From: Ustilaginoidea virens
Lineage: Eukaryota > Ascomycota > Sordariomycetes > Hypocreales > Clavicipitaceae
Assembly: GCF_000687475.1 (NCBI RefSeq)
Contig: NC_057318.1
Coordinates: forward strand, 1,178,001 to 1,242,000
Reading direction: 5' to 3'
Length of the DNA: 64,000 bases
The notes under the pieces were generated by a model. It saw nothing but the letters and a program-made list of their open reading frames with translations, ran no database searches and was not told the DNA's origin. Positions 10,632-23,522 of this stretch are shown one piece after another. Position 1 is the stretch's first letter, and each line of letters opens with the position of its first letter. A program made the translations under genes and the position numbers.

Positions 10632-12342
10632 TCAGTTCAACATTGCTTCCCAGCGTGGCGGAATCCCCTCGCAGCTCCTTGGTGGCGACGTGTCCTCTGG
10701 GGCCACCACGGCTTCATCTTGCATGGCCATGCCGCCATTCTCCCTCGTCGGGCGCGACCACGTCCCAAGCCTGCCGAGGACGTGGCTCCGTATCAGGTTC
10801 CAGCTGGTCATGTAGAAGATGACGCAGTTCCACAAGCCTTGCAGCGGCAAGACAGCCGCCGTGGCGACGTGGTATTCGTAGGGAGACTGGCCGGCCAGCC
10901 ATCCGTGAATGCGGTTTAGGCTGCTCGGGATCCAGGTGGCGAGGACGGACATGGCAAAGAGAAGACTGGTCCGGAGGTAGGCGCGCTTGACCGGATCTTC
11001 GACCACAAACTTGGATGCGGCGGAGCTTGCGGCGGCGGCGACTCTTCTCAGAGCGCCGCTGGCTTGGCTGTCTCTGCGTCTGGGGGTTGCGGAAACGGTG
11101 GAAAAGGACTGCGCGACTGGGGTCGGCCGGCCTGGCGGGCACGGCTGGAAAGGGATTTGCTTGTCGCGGGACGACGGATGGGCTGCCTCGGGGCGGGGGA
11201 CGTCGTCGACGACAGAGTGGACGACTTGAACTTCCGTCGTGACGGTGCCGTAGAAGCCATCGGGTCTATCTTGGTCGTCGGATGGGAGCTGCGCCGACGG
11301 CAAGGTGTCAGTCAGTCAGTTCACGCCCCCCCTCCTCCTCAACGCTGACCATGTTCTTTTTGTCGCTCATACTGCAAACGGGGAATGCGGTGGTCAAGGT
11401 AAAGGAAAGGGGCGGTGAAGGGAGCCTTACCCGGTCATTGCGGCCTTCTTCGCGACTTCTTGTCGCAGAGAAGCTGCGCAGCCTGTTTCTCGACCGGAAG
11501 ACATGGTAGCCAACCAGGAGGTAGCAAATGAAGGATCCCGCAATGCATGTACAGATCAAAAGGTAGTATGTGTAGATGCGGATGCTGTCCCATTTAGCAT
11601 CTACCCAGCACCAGATCTAGACGGCCTGCGCATTAGAAGAAAGAATGATGCAGCCGACGTGGCGGAAAGGGAAGGGGAAGGGGAAGGGCAGGATCAGAGC
11701 CGTCTTACAGTGGCATCTCCGTAGACTGGTCCGCGTTCCGGGCTTCTGACCAGGAGCAAGGCCAATGCGATGAAGAAGGGCCCGCCGTAGCACACCAAGC
11801 AATACGCCCACCACCAACGGTGAAAGGAACCAGGGCTCTTGCGGAAGTAAAAGACAAGGAGGACGTTGATGGCCATGGCTAGGGACCACCACGGGTCAGA
11901 CTGCATGAACCTTGGTTTCAGAATCAGCGACCAGACAGACAAGTCGATGTGCTCCACGCCGAAAGCCCCGGCCATAGGTGGAAGGGGAAGCCGCAGAAGG
12001 AGATGGAGAAGAGGGGGAAAGAGAAGCTGACATTTCGAATAAGAAGCTTTGGGCTTGACACAGAGGCGACCCCTTCCCCTGCTCCAGTCCGTCCAACGCG
12101 ATAATGCTAGCTATGCTGGCGCCGACGTTGGAAACGCTAGCAAAGACAATAAAGGTGTTTTGAACGTTCCGGGCGGAGCGGACAAGTCCATACGCAAGAA
12201 AGATGAATACAACTGCTACAAGACTGACGAAGCCACCAACTCTCTCCAGGGCTACCATGGTCTTGATCTGATCGTGGGTGAAGTGCTCAGCAACCGGAGC
12301 AGGACCATGAGCCCGCTGGTAGAGTGGCAGGTAGAGCGACAT
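10632..12342 (-). CDS. cAMP-receptor-like G-protein-coupled receptor
   Basis: Four exons (12342-12032, 11910-11709, 11616-11431, 11288-10632) join in phase to 451 residues. Seven hydrophobic segments can be followed. TM1-2 lie around VGGFVSLVAVVFIFLAYGLV; a conserved cysteine occurs in PLCQAQSFLFEMFMQSDPWW, where the Met-Phe pair is restored by the first splice join; TM5 is in YTYYLLICTCIAGSFICYLL. A long basic, Ser-rich third loop of about 120 residues precedes TM6-7 (FAMSVLATWIPSSLN). A short cytosolic tail follows. This is the fold of Dicty_CAR/Git3-type fungal receptors. The ligand is unknown. The third intron (about 142 bp) is the least certain join, since it falls in the variable loop. 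The start at 12342 leaves a short extracellular N-terminus; an upstream in-frame Met at 12522 is less likely. Confidence 0.75.
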
Positions 12343-13115
12343 GGCGTGGATGAAGGAAGGAGACGGGTTCGTGGAAAGCAACAAGAACACCTTTGCTGGC
12401 CGGCGTGGTGAGGAAATAGCAACTCGCCCCGAGTGCAAGTAAGAAGAAGCGCCAGGCGAACGTTGCAATGAGTCCAGCCGAAGCGGTTGATGTAATAGAA
12501 GTCCCGGGATGGGAATATCCAATACCTATGGCCGCAAATAGTGTTTCCTTTTTCCCAGCAGTTATTTCCCTCGAGCACGGATGGCCACAGCGCGGTGCCG
12601 CGTAGTGGGATTTCCCCCGTGCAGGGCTCTGCACCCGTTTCCGGCGCGAAGAGACAAAGGACGGAAGGCCGTTATCGCGAGGGCTTGTGGAACTGCACGT
12701 GCTGTAGGCGGCCGTCTTTGGCGACTTCACAAAGGAACCATCTTGCTTCCATGTATCCTCAAGCCCCCCCGTCGGCTTTTGGTTCCTTTTGGTGTAACTC
12801 GGAAGACTGGCGGAGGAAGCTTGTCTCGGAATCCCCCCAAAAGAAAATGGGTGTATTAGAGGCCTGCCCAAGGGTTATACCGTTATAGCACGGTGGTTCT
12901 GGTGGTTATGGCACCAAAGGGCAGGCAAGTGTTGACTTGGCTTCATGCGTGATGCTAGAATCACAGCTTGCCCTTGACGTGGCTTATCTCGCGGCCAAGG
13001 GCCTTGCCGGGGGATTCTAGGGTCAAGGTGAAGAACCGCCGGTGAATGCTGTTCGGTGCTTGCGCAGAGCGCATGTCGTATCAAACTCTGGATATGGCTG
13101 GCTTCCTTGGCTCAG

Positions 13116-13160
13116 CCTTGGCTCTTGACACCTTGGCTCTTGACACCTTGGCTCTTGACA
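13116..13160. repeat. Three perfect 15-bp direct repeats
   Basis: The unit CCTTGGCTCTTGACA occurs three times head to tail, with a partial related copy (CTTCCTTGGCTCAG) just before. It lies in a region without genes. Confidence 0.9.
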
Positions 13161-14252
13161 CCCGTGGAAAAATCGCAGGCAGTGAGGCTGGAACTCAAAA
13201 GAGTCATCGCGGGGGGGAGGGGGCGGAGAGGTCCCTGTTCTGGCAAATGCAAACGGCGGGTTGCCGTGAATAGCGTACATGGAGCTGCGAGGTTGAACAC
13301 GCCGGCCATGGGTCAATCAACGCTGCACCTCACGGCCTCGCATATTTTACCATCTCCCGACTAAATGCCCGCACGTGTGTGCCCACCCGGGTCCTGGTCG
13401 ACTCCAGCTTCTCCCTTGTTGCTGCTTAGAGAGAGACGAAGGCTTAAAGTCCGCCCACACTGCCCCCGGGTTCGCAGTGGGTTGTTGTTTTGGTCTTGTT
13501 TTGGATTTATTTTCACCACATTGTCCCGTTCTGTTTCGGGGGGGTTGGGGTCTGCCTTGGTCACCCACCGTACGGGTCACTATGCCGCAGATCTCTTCCG
13601 CAACTCGATGCGACCTGGAAGCAGGGGGGGGTTCCCGCATGTGGCGCCCGAAGTTGTCCAATCCTTGACGCCGCCGCATCTGTCGTCCACATGGCTCGCT
13701 CGCCCGCCCCTTGCGATCAAAGTGCTTCTTGGGTTGCATCGTCTCTGGAAACGGAATCCTAGTCGACGCTCGTGACTGTAAAAGCTGCAAAAGCCGGCAT
13801 CTGCAGCTGTGAGTTGTGTGGTTCACAGGCATGCTTGGCGCGTCCAGTCACAGACCATGGCGGCTTCCGACCATGACAATCCCCCGCATGGTACTTGGAG
13901 TCTTGGGCAAACGTCCATTCATATTGGATGATGTTTAGGAAAATCAAGTCGTTGACAGCCTGCAGCGCGGTCATGACCCCGCACCAGGGCTATTCCATTG
14001 ATAATCGTGCGTCAGTTATAATCGTCAGAAACTTGCCACGACTTGCCACTGCCACGACTTGTCAACCCGGAGCGAATAGCACCAAGTGAGCGAGGCTAGT
14101 TGACTGTAACCCGGGAACGAACGGCCGAGGGACAGCTACCCTGTCCAAGACCCAAGGCTTGCTTGGCAGGTCAAGTCGGCAAGCCTATGGAATGAATTGC
14201 TTTGCGAGATGTGCTCAACATCGTGGAGGCGCGGTGGGGGGTTTTGTTAAAC

Positions 14253-14300
14253 CTGCTGATCTGCCCATCTGCCCATCTGCTCATCTGCTCATCTGCTGAT
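14253..14300. repeat. Six-unit octamer tandem array
   Basis: Octamers of the form CTGCNNAT follow one another: CTGCTGAT, CTGCCCAT twice, CTGCTCAT twice, CTGCTGAT. The order of variants is nearly symmetrical. It is most likely a simple minisatellite. Confidence 0.9.
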
Positions 14301-15706
14301 CTGCTGCGTTGTGCTGCAAAGTGGCAAGCGGGCTAGCCAGCTGCAAGCCAGCTGCAGGTCGGAGGCCCAGGTGGATCCAGTCTGGTTGCTGCTGCAGCAA
14401 CTGCGTAACCACCACATCACACATCACGGGAGTCATCCGTTTTTGGGCTTGAAAAATATCCCCCGTTGTCAAGGAGTAGGCACTGTTGTTTTCTCTCTTG
14501 CTTCTCTCTATCCCCCCCCCCCTCTTTTCCGGGGGTTGTGCTAGTTGCCAGGTGAGGTCTCGCCAGCTCGCTCAACCTCATACGTCATCCGGCTGCGCAG
14601 CCATGGGAAGCAGCGGCGCTGGCAGCAACATTCCCCCATGCTTCTTCTCGTCGAAGCGGACAAACAACTACGTCGCCGCAAGCCAGTAGGTCGTTTCGAA
14701 CGTGGCGCCGCGGACGAGTTGAAATCAAGCCCATCAGATATTTGTTGTTGCCGCTGCCAGGTGCGAGTAAGCTTGCCGTGGCATGGCCGTCTCGAACGGC
14801 ACGGCACCTAGCGTCCCCTCATGCCAGGCCCGCTTGCCGCCGCCCGACCTCTCCTCCTCGTTCCGGCATGCCGTATCCTTATTCGCGGCAACGCGAGCCC
14901 CGTCTCAATCCTGTCGGCTACCCTCGTCGATCGATCGTCCAAAATCTCCGCAGAGATGGCTCCGTCCCATGCCGTGCTCCCCACGCGCCCCCCCCCCCCC
15001 CCAGTGATGCTTCCGCCGGCACATTGTGCTTCCATGGGCCCTGCGGAAGGCTCAAGTCTCTGCAGCCGAAACCCAAACCCAAACCCTCGTATCTTCCGCA
15101 AACCCTTGACGGGCTCATCAGCAAACAAGCCCGACGACAAGGGATTTCAGGGGTTGGGCTACAAAAGCTAAATCCGAAGCATGAAAGGTCCCATGCTTTC
15201 CGGGTGTTACAGAGCCGCTGTTTGCTTGATTCATGCTGATGCTAGCCCAATCGCCGGCAAGAGATTGAGAACGGACGTAGTACCGTTTGAATCTCCCCGT
15301 CTTCAAGTCGCACATGTGCATCATCACATTAAAATGACATTTGTACCTGATAATCTTATAAGCCTAGAAATGGATATACCTAGCCGATCCAGATGAAAAT
15401 TCGCAAAGAATATCCAAATAAGAACATGGGAGGGAATAGGGGACATCACTCGTACGTCAAGAGCAAGGGAAAACGCCCAGATTGCGTGCCTGCTTAGACA
15501 GTTTTGTGTGAATGAACGCTTTTCAGAGGGCGGGGAGAGACAAGAAGAAGGGAAGAATAAGAGGAGGAGGAGGAGGAGGAGGAGGAGGCCCCCCTTTAGA
15601 TGGGTTGCTTGGATCCGCCAGGCTCTCATCATGTTGCTGTTGCATCATCGCCACTTCCCCTCCACTGTACCCGAGTACGCACTGCGCAACACAACACGGT
15701 TACTGG

Positions 15707-17528
15707 CTAAATGGTGTAGAGGAAATCCGGTCGCTTGTCGCCGAGAGCCTGGATGTCGGCTTCGCTTTTCCCCTCGATCCAGTGGTCTCGCTCGCCATTG
15801 CGTCGCTTCTTGTTCTCCATCCTGAGCAAGGTCGTGAACAGCAGGGAGCCTCCAAACATGCACACGACCAGATACGCAATGATGGTTCCGTGGCCTTGGA
15901 AGTAGCGGGGTGGCCACCGGTATATGACGCTGCTCACCACGCCATTCAGGTTGCCCCAGCCAATGACAAAGGCCAGGACCATGCCTCGCTTGTAGACACC
16001 CTCGACATTGTTTGCGACCCACGCAATCGTCAAGGATATGGGGGGGTAGATGCCCATGGCGCCGAAAAAGGTGCCTGCGTACTGTACCGCGGCGTTGGTG
16101 CTCGCTATGAGCATCACGAACCCGACTACTCCGACGACCGCGCAGCCCATTATGAAGACGCCGCGCCTCTGAGACCTGTCCGACCAGAACCCAACCAGCA
16201 CGGTCAGGACAGCCGCTGCAGCATAGGGCGGAACGCTCAAGAGCTGGTTTCTGACGATTTGGTCCGACGACGTGAAGCTCATGGACTGGATGATGGTAGG
16301 CAAGAAGACACTGAAGGAATACAGTGGCATCAGCGGGCCCATGTAGATGAGCATCCCGACGTACGTCTTCCAGTCCGTGACAGCCGCCCACACGTAGTCC
16401 CACCTAAATTCCTCGTGTTGGGCAGAGTGCTGCTTGTCGTTCCGCAGTCGAAGCAGAACTCGGGCGCGATCCTCGGTTGTCAGGAACTTGGCTTCATCCG
16501 GAAAGTCGTGGACCATGAAGAAAGAGAAAAAGCCGACCGCCATGGTGAGGGCGCCCTCGATGATGAAGATCCACGCCCAGCCCGCGATCCCTCGCAGTCC
16601 ATCCATCTTCTGAATCGCGGCTGCCAGAAGGCCACCAAAGGACCCAGCCAACGCAGCGGCCGAGAAGAAGATGGCGGCGCGCACGCCAAACTCATTTCGT
16701 TTGTACCAGCATGACAAGTAGTAGTTGACTCCTGGAAATAAGCCGGCTTCAGCAACCCCAAGAAACCATCGGGCTGCCATGAGCCCGGACCAGTTTTTCA
16801 CAAAGCCCATGCCAAGCATACACAATCCCCAGATTATCCTGGAGCGAAAAAGTTGTGAGCATGTTGCCTTTGGTCTCTTTCTTCTTCTCTCATACTTACA
16901 TGATGGTTGGAATAAACTTGGAAGGTCGCCATCTCTTGAGCAGAAAATTGGCGAGGGCTTCAAACAGGGCGTAGGAGACGAAAAATATGATGAGGGTGGC
17001 AGCATATTTCATGGATTTGGGGTCCATGCCAAGGTCCTTTTCGAGATGAGCAATCTTGGCATTACCAATGTTGGTGCGATCCAGGAAGCAAATAAGGTAG
17101 AGTAGACAGAGCTAAAGATGACAACCCCGTTTAGTAGAGCGCAGCTATCTTGGGCACGACTTCTTGTCCAAAACACATTTGTACAGAGGGTCTAAAATCG
17201 GACCTACCCATGGTATAAGCGCAAGATCCAGCCTCCATAAAAGCTTGCGCTCCTTTGCCACCGTGTTAGTAATACGCAAATAGATTCCGGTCAACTAGGC
17301 AGCTTTGGTACATCGCATGTGCGTGGCAAAGATGGTGATGGCCGCATGATGCCGCATGATGCCGCGTCAATGTTGTAGAATTTGGTCAAAGCTGGGGATG
17401 CTCACCACTTCCTTCCTTTCTGCCTCGGATAAGCCAGCGTCAGGGTCGACCAAGGGTCCGAGGTCGGAATTAGACGAGATGTCGCCCGCACCCTTGTCGA
17501 TCTGACTCGATTTTTCGTTCTCGCTCAT
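15707..17528 (-). CDS. MFS permease, Dal5/TNA1-like (anion:cation symporter family)
   Basis: Four exons (17528-17406, 17252-17208, 17111-16900, 16838-15707) join in phase to 503 residues. The joins restore the family N-terminus: KLLWRLDLALIPW, then LICFLDRTNIGNAKI in TM1, the signature of fungal allantoate, nicotinate and pantothenate permeases. Later hallmarks are GMGFVKNWSGLMAARWFLG, then GVNYYLSCWYKRNEFGVR, and GWAWIFIIEG. About twelve hydrophobic segments are visible. The second exon is only 45 bp; its upstream intron carries a perfect TACTAAC branch point. The substrate cannot be told from sequence; small organic anions are typical for the family. No neighbouring pathway genes are present. 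Confidence 0.85.
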
Positions 17529-18970
17529 TCTGCGATCGCGGGGGCGTTTGCTGCAGAGATGCGATTATGATGGCACCCTGTGCCTAGACAGCATGCGACG
17601 GACGGGTTACGTCGGGCGCTGCCTGTGTCAACCGCCTGGGGGGCAAAAAGGGCGATGGAAGGCACGGAGTGACAGGCTCTCTAGTTGGTTGCGACGAACT
17701 TGCAACTGAGCGTCTTTGAAAGCACCAACCGGCGTACGGGTCGGGTCGCATGCAAGCGACTAGGTGCAGAGGGGAAAAGAAGGAACGACGAAGTCTTGAG
17801 ATGTCCTTGCGATCTGGGAAAGTCGGTTTTCATGGGCTTCCAACCCGAGAGAAGGGGAGGGAAGAGGGAAACGAAATTGAAAGGGACCAGACACCAAAAT
17901 CACCGGTAGGGAACAGAGCGCTCGGTACGGAGTATGTAGGATGCGATTATTGAGCGACGAATCGGCAGCAACGAGGGGGCTTCCATGGTCCATGGGCTTT
18001 CTATGCAGCTGCACAAGAGAAACTAACTGGTCGCACTCGGATAATTCGTTGGTCCTGTCTGCTGTTGGTTGCGACAACATCAGCACTGGGGACAATGGAG
18101 CAACCTCCCTCCTCTGGTGAGCCCTTGGGGGCAGCAACGAGCCCACAATTCAGCCGATGCCAGGAGATCCGGCACAAGGAGTAATGCGCAGACGAAAGCC
18201 GGCTGCGGGGTGAGCGAGGGTGACATCTGCTGGAGCGAGAGCCACCGAGTCATGGGCGATTGATTATGCGGACGACGGTGCCAAACTGAGACATGATCGG
18301 CCTCGTCGTAAAAACCCCCCGCATGGTCAAGTCGGGGCGTGGTTTGTGGTTTGTTGGCCAGCTGGACTTGTCCGTGCAGCTTGGCCGCGATGGCGTCGGC
18401 CTAGGCCAAGCCAAATCCGAATGCGAATCCGTGCACGGCCTGTTTCCTGCATTCTGTACCGGGGGCTTGCCGGAATGACGGTTGATGCTTTGTGCTAAAG
18501 CAGTGTAAGCAAACACACAAAGACATTGGCATTGGTTGTTCAAGCATCATGCAGGTTGGAGTTTTAGGAAATTTTAGTAAGGAGTGGGGAGGGCATTGGG
18601 TTAGGTACCTACCTAGGAAGGTAGGAGGTGGGTGGTCGGGAAGGTGGGAAGGTGGGGGTGGTTTGGTGGGGTCAATTTGGTTTGGTGGAGTAATGTTACG
18701 AAGCACCGTCCATGATGGTCTCGGGTCCCATCCGCGGCCTTAAAAATAATTATCCGCAGGCCAGGGGGGGACGTTGGGTTGGGTTGGGTTGGGCTTTGAC
18801 AGCCAAGCCTACGCTGACGACTTCACGAGTCCCTTGCCTCTCAGGGACCCCCCGGCCCTGGCCAATTTGCCTTTATGCATCGACACGATGCAGAGATGGA
18901 TACGGAGTACGGAGTAGTGGACCAAAGGCAATCTCATCTCTTCACCCAACACTGGAGCCGGGATGGCGGC

Positions 18971-19000
18971 TGGTGCCGTCTGGTGCCGTCTGGTGCCGTC
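18971..19000. repeat. Three perfect decamer repeats
   Basis: The unit TGGTGCCGTC is repeated three times, followed by a degenerate fourth unit. Confidence 0.9.
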
Positions 19001-19317
19001 TGGTCCCTGCCGTGCATCTACTCGGTACGCCTGCAACCTGCAATCCAACGTCGACAAAATCTGCGTCGGGCATTCATCACTTCCTGGCGAAAACAAACAA
19101 CAACCCTCTGACGCATACGAGAGTCTCGACCCAGCCATCGCCGTCTTGGTAAGCAGGTTGGCCCGGGGGAGATTGACAGAGCTCCAGCCATCACCCGACG
19201 CACAACCCTGCCTGCCTCCAGGGCGTGTTGATCGCATTCACCCATGTGCTCCGTACAACATGTCGCTCCAAAATGGATTTCTCGATCCGGAAAGTTTGGG
19301 TACCCCCCATCTGCTAT

Positions 19318-19351
19318 CATCCATCCATCCATCCATCCATCCATCCATCCA
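19318..19351. repeat. (ATCC)n microsatellite
   Basis: About eight tetranucleotide units of ATCC/CCAT occur in intergenic DNA. Confidence 0.9.
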
Positions 19352-19539
19352 CCTGTCGGCGCGGTCCTTCCCAAGGCATGGCATATGCTCCGAGCCCCAC
19401 GCCCCTCGCCCCTCGCCCCTCCGCCGACTTGCAATGACTGGCGTCCGACCCAACCACCAACCCCGATGCCGTACGACGCGACGGATGCGCCCATCCTGTG
19501 GCAGACTGAGTGACTCATCAAGAGCGTAAGAGCGTCTAG

Positions 19540-20367
19540 TCAATACTGCGCAGCCTGCGCAGCCTGCAGAGCCGTCACCTCTTCCAGCATTACATCCGAC
19601 ACCAGTCGCACCTGGCCGCCGTCCACCTCCTCAACCCAGGAATCAAGCCCGCGCAAGACGCCATCCCCCTCCTCGTCTTCCTCGTCATATGCCGTGCGGG
19701 TAAAGTTGGCGCCCATTTCCTGCTTCTCCATGGACGCCACTACCACCCCAGCCGCCGTCTTGAAGAACCTGAAGGATGGCGGCGGCTCGCTCCTCCGCCC
19801 GTACGTCTTGTCCACCCTGTCCACCTTGATCATCCCGTCCTGCACCTGGAACCCGTCGTTGATGCAGGGCTCGTTGAGGCAGTAGTTGACCCCTTTTGCG
19901 CCGGGATTCGCGATGCCCACCGCCAGCCTGTGGCTCCTGTAGCCTTGCTCCTTCCAGCGGCGGTATAGTCGTCGCAGCATTGATTCCTTCAACACGTTCC
20001 TGGATACCCGAACACACCGAGACACCGCGTGCCCGTTGGACTGCGCGCTCTCCCTCGTCGTGACAAAGGGATAGATGCTGCACATGACGAACATGCCGCC
20101 AAGGTAGCCCGGCTCGTCGGGCCGCTCCTGGCACTTGTTGTCCGCTATTTTGCACCCTGCCGCTGTAACCCGCTCGTCGAATGCGTACGTCATGTCGGTA
20201 TCGTCCCAGGTCAGCGTCTGCGGGAACGTTGGACTCGCGCAGCGCATGGCCCAGCACATGTTTGTGCAGACCTCGGGCATGTGGCTGCACTTGAAGGTGA
20301 TGTCAGGCGCCGAAGCTTGAACCAGAACCATGGCCGTCCACGCCGAAAGGAGACGCCTGCTTCGCAT
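19540..20367 (-). CDS. Secreted NucA/NucB-like protein with altered active-site motif
   Basis: The protein has 275 residues and begins with a signal peptide (MRSRRLLSAWTAMVLVQASA). The mature part starts ITFKCSHMPEVCTNMCWAMR, a cysteine pattern typical of fungal secreted proteins with the DNase_NucA_NucB domain. The domain is recognisable from YPFVTTRESA, RCVRVSRN and NPGAKGVNYCLNEPCINDGF. In active NucA/NucB relatives the core motif is C-D-E-Y-P-F-A; here it reads C-S-I-Y-P-F-V, so the acidic pair is missing and nuclease activity is doubtful. About ten cysteines suggest a disulfide-stabilised extracellular protein. The ATG at 20367 is chosen because it directly precedes the signal peptide; the frame is open further upstream to 20469. 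Role unknown: possibly a non-catalytic nuclease fold. Confidence 0.7.
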   Translation of the reverse strand: MRSRRLLSAWTAMVLVQASAPDITFKCSHMPEVCTNMCWAMRCASPTFPQTLTWDDTDMTYAFDERVTAAGCKIADNKCQERPDEPGYLGGMFVMCSIYPFVTTRESAQSNGHAVSRCVRVSRNVLKESMLRRLYRRWKEQGYRSHRLAVGIANPGAKGVNYCLNEPCINDGFQVQDGMIKVDRVDKTYGRRSEPPPSFRFFKTAAGVVVASMEKQEMGANFTRTAYDEEDEEGDGVLRGLDSWVEEVDGGQVRLVSDVMLEEVTALQAAQAAQY

Positions 20368-21334
20368 TTTCAGTCCCCGTCTCTGCCCTTTGCCCCCCGC
20401 CTTCTTTTCTTCTTCTTTCCCTGCTGTGTGCTGTTTTTTGCTCCTTCCGCAAAGGCGAGTGGTAAACAATCATGTGGGACAGCTAAGTTATCAGGGATGC
20501 GAAAGGTGGTTGAGGAGATGCTTTTTCAAAGACGTCTCGTGAAGAAAACCCGCCAGACGGACCCCGGCTCTCGATCCCAACCTGGGCAACAGAGTTTCAT
20601 ACTTTGTATCAACCAAAAGGTATGATACTATCCATGTACCTTTACTTATCCCCGCCTGCTTAGCGCCGAGGCGTGATGAAACTCTATTTCGACTCTGCCT
20701 CCGTTTCCCCCTCGATCCAGACACCCAGCCTGTCCACAAACTTCTGGTTTTCATGCGCGATAACTCAATGCTCGCTCGCTGGGGGGGCAATCCGGCTCCA
20801 AGGCCTCCTCCAGACTAGCAGTATTCCGATCTCAGGGACGGGCAACCCCAATGAAGAACGTCGTCTTCGGGCTTTTTGTTGAAAGCAGCATGACGATGGA
20901 TGATGGATGATGGATGTGGATAATGGCCGTGCGACAACATGGTTCGGGGCATCCGAGAGTTGAAAAGGGCAGCCCCTCCAGCAGTGGGCTGCGCATCATG
21001 CAGTACAGTAGCCGGCCTGGTAGACATGGACAACATCTCTCCACCCCTAGCAGCAACTCCAGGGTAGGTACACGTACATCGCAACATCGCAACAAGGCTC
21101 GCATTTGAAGGCAGCGGGCAAAAAGCCGTGCCGGCTGATAAATGCCAAAGATAAGATACCCTCGATTGCGTCCGTGATTCACTCACCAACGCCGTAACCG
21201 TTGCTCATTACACCGCACAATCCCATGCAAGAACCAAGAACCCAATATCCAATCATCAACGGCCCTGCGTCGTCTCTCCCAACTGGCCAACGTACATGTT
21301 GTGCACATGGCACCACGCTTTCTCCCGACAACTT
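20368..21334. other. Intergenic
   Basis: The stretch lies between the 5' side of the NucA/NucB-like gene and the 3' end of BIR1. No gene or RNA was recognised. A short GATGGAT repeat occurs near 20893-20915. Confidence 0.5.
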
Positions 21335-23491
21335 TCACTCCAGTGATAGCCCTTCCAACGCGCTCATAGCCTTGGCGCCTTGCTCCTCGAACAGGGTCAC
21401 CATGGCCTCGCATTCGTGCTTGAGCTTATTCTCAGCCTCACCGGCATTGAAATAAATCCACTCCTCCACCGTCATGCCCTTCTCTGGACTGCTCAGCTCC
21501 TTGCCCTGCTTGATAAGTCGCGCGACTGCATTTTCCTTGTCCGCCATGTCGTGTGGCGTGCCCAGGACGGCGTCCAGGTCAACAGCCTTCCATGGCGTTT
21601 GGCTTTGTAACCCAGCAGCAAGCATGTTGCGCTTCGAGGGGGACGTTCGCATTGGCGTCGCCGCCACTGGTGCGAGAACGACCCGCTTCGGCCTGGCGCT
21701 GGCCAGCACGACAGAGGATGGAGGCAGGTTTTCGGCATCCGACGACTGCGGCGACGGGGACGGAGACTGAGATGCCAGGCGGGCCGACGGCGCTGGCGAT
21801 ATGACTTGAGTCGGCGTCGACGGCTGCTCCGGCACCACCGACCTAGACCTAGAAAGGATCGGGGAGGAAGTTTGCCCCAGAGATGGAGACTGTCTGGGCT
21901 CCGTCGCCACTTCGGCAGCCTGGGCTTCTGCGACATCCTCATGGATTGCGACTTGCAGGCTGTCGCATGCATCTTCACGTAGCTCTGGGGGCTTATCTGA
22001 TTCGACTTTGTTAGCAGCCATCTTCGGTGGTCGGCCACGACCACGTTTCAGAGGTGCGTCTGCAGGCTGAGAGCTAGCCCTTGAAGCCAATGGTGGTGAC
22101 CCGGTCGGTTGTCTGCGCCGTCCCTCTTCTTCGCAAGAAGGCGCCGTCTCCGTCTTTTTCACCACCGTGTCTGTGCTGCCGACGCTCATCTCGTTTTCCT
22201 CCTCTTTGCCTGCTCCTGAAGCTTCGTGGGCACACGGTCCAGGTTGTTCAAGGTCCTCAGGCTCGCATGGTGGGGAAGGAGCCTTGATTCTCGTCGTGTT
22301 TGCCTGTTTGGAAGCTTTACGCGCTCCTGTACCCTTTTTGCGACCCTTCTTCGGAACGTGAATCTCTTGTTCTGGCTCAGCAACTTCCATTTCTGCCTGC
22401 AGATTTCGAAGCTCGTCATCTATGGCCTCCTCGTCCAAGTCTGGTTCTGCCGGATCAAACATGGCATAATTCCGAGAGTCAAAAGTCATGGGCTTCGCTC
22501 TGACCATGCCAGGCTTTTCCATGGGCTGCTCCGTCTCTGAATCACGAGCAATTTCGTCATCGGTGGTGAACCTTTCCAAATCGGCTTCGAGCTGACGCTC
22601 AATCTCGTCATCATCGGGGAAATCTGTGGCTGGTGCTCTGAGTGAGGCCATGGATGCTGTCAACGATGAACCCTTGCGGTTAGGTTGGGAGCTAGAGCTC
22701 CTTATGCGGGCAGTGGCCTTTGACGTATTGGTCAATTCGATGTCTTGAGGGGTGACGGTGGAGCGGTCGGCATGTGAGCTGTCGCGGGTGGCAGTAGCTT
22801 GCCTCTTAGTAGATGGACCTTCAGACAGCAACACGGCAGAGTCATCCATGGCATCGCTGGCGCGCTTCTTCCCACGCGGTGGTTTCGTTGATTTAGGCTC
22901 TGCTGCTACTTCTTCCTTCGCCATACTGTGCGCTCCATCTTCGTCGATTGCCTGTGGTTTTTTGGGCCTTGGCTTGGCAGCTTTTCTGGCTGTAGCCTTT
23001 TTCCCCCTTTCTGTGCCCTTCTTTGCACCCTGCGTCATGGTCGACGCAGCTGTAAGAACGCTATCGTCGGGCTCTGCTGTCATGTCGGCAACTGACGCAA
23101 TGTCCGAAGCTGCCGTAGCAACGGACTGCGCAGAGAGTCGAGAGGCTTTCGATGCTCGCGCAGCCTTGGTGCGCGTCGTTTTCTTCTTGTTGCCGCCACC
23201 AAAATGGTTGAGAAGGGCGAAAAAGGCGCAGTTTGGGGATCGATTAATATGCTCATCGCTTTATCAAATGTCAGCCTGAAAAGTCCAACTGCAGTTCGAG
23301 TGGAAGCAGGAAGAAAGCTTACTAAGGCTTGTCGCCGGGTTCCCATCCATCCAAAGCAAGTTGGCAGTATGCGCAGGTAGCCATATCGTCAGACTCGTCG
23401 GTGGGTGTATATTTCCACCCAGCTTCAACAAGCTGCAATTGACAAAGACAACGGTGGTCAACAATGCGTTGTTTGTCGCTGCTGTAGGGGG

Positions 23492-23522
<31 letters not shown>

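Larger units (their letters stand above)
12343..15706. other. Gene-poor 3.4 kb region with short tandem arrays
   Basis: I see no credible gene on either strand. The first few hundred bases should hold the promoter of the GPCR gene. The region carries a three-unit 15-bp array at 13116-13160 and a six-unit octamer array at 14253-14300, C and G runs near 14513, 14991 and 13623, and a (GGA)n block near 15560-15590. Confidence 0.5.
17529..19539. other. Intergenic, rich in short repeats
   Basis: No gene was recognised. The region includes a decamer array at 18971-19000, an (ATCC)n microsatellite near 19318-19351, GGGTT repeats near 18775-18795, a GGTACCTACCTAGG element near 18605, and three TACGGAGTA copies (17926, 18901, 18908), the last two overlapping. 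The first 300 bases are the likely MFS promoter. Confidence 0.5.

Noticed and set aside
15068..15090. AACCCAAACCC-like repeat suggesting telomeric sequence
   Set aside because: Only three units and not the TTAGGG unit used by these fungi.
15512..16714. 400-codon open frame antisense to the MFS permease
   Set aside because: Shadow frame; begins in a low-complexity GGA repeat and has no recognisable domain.
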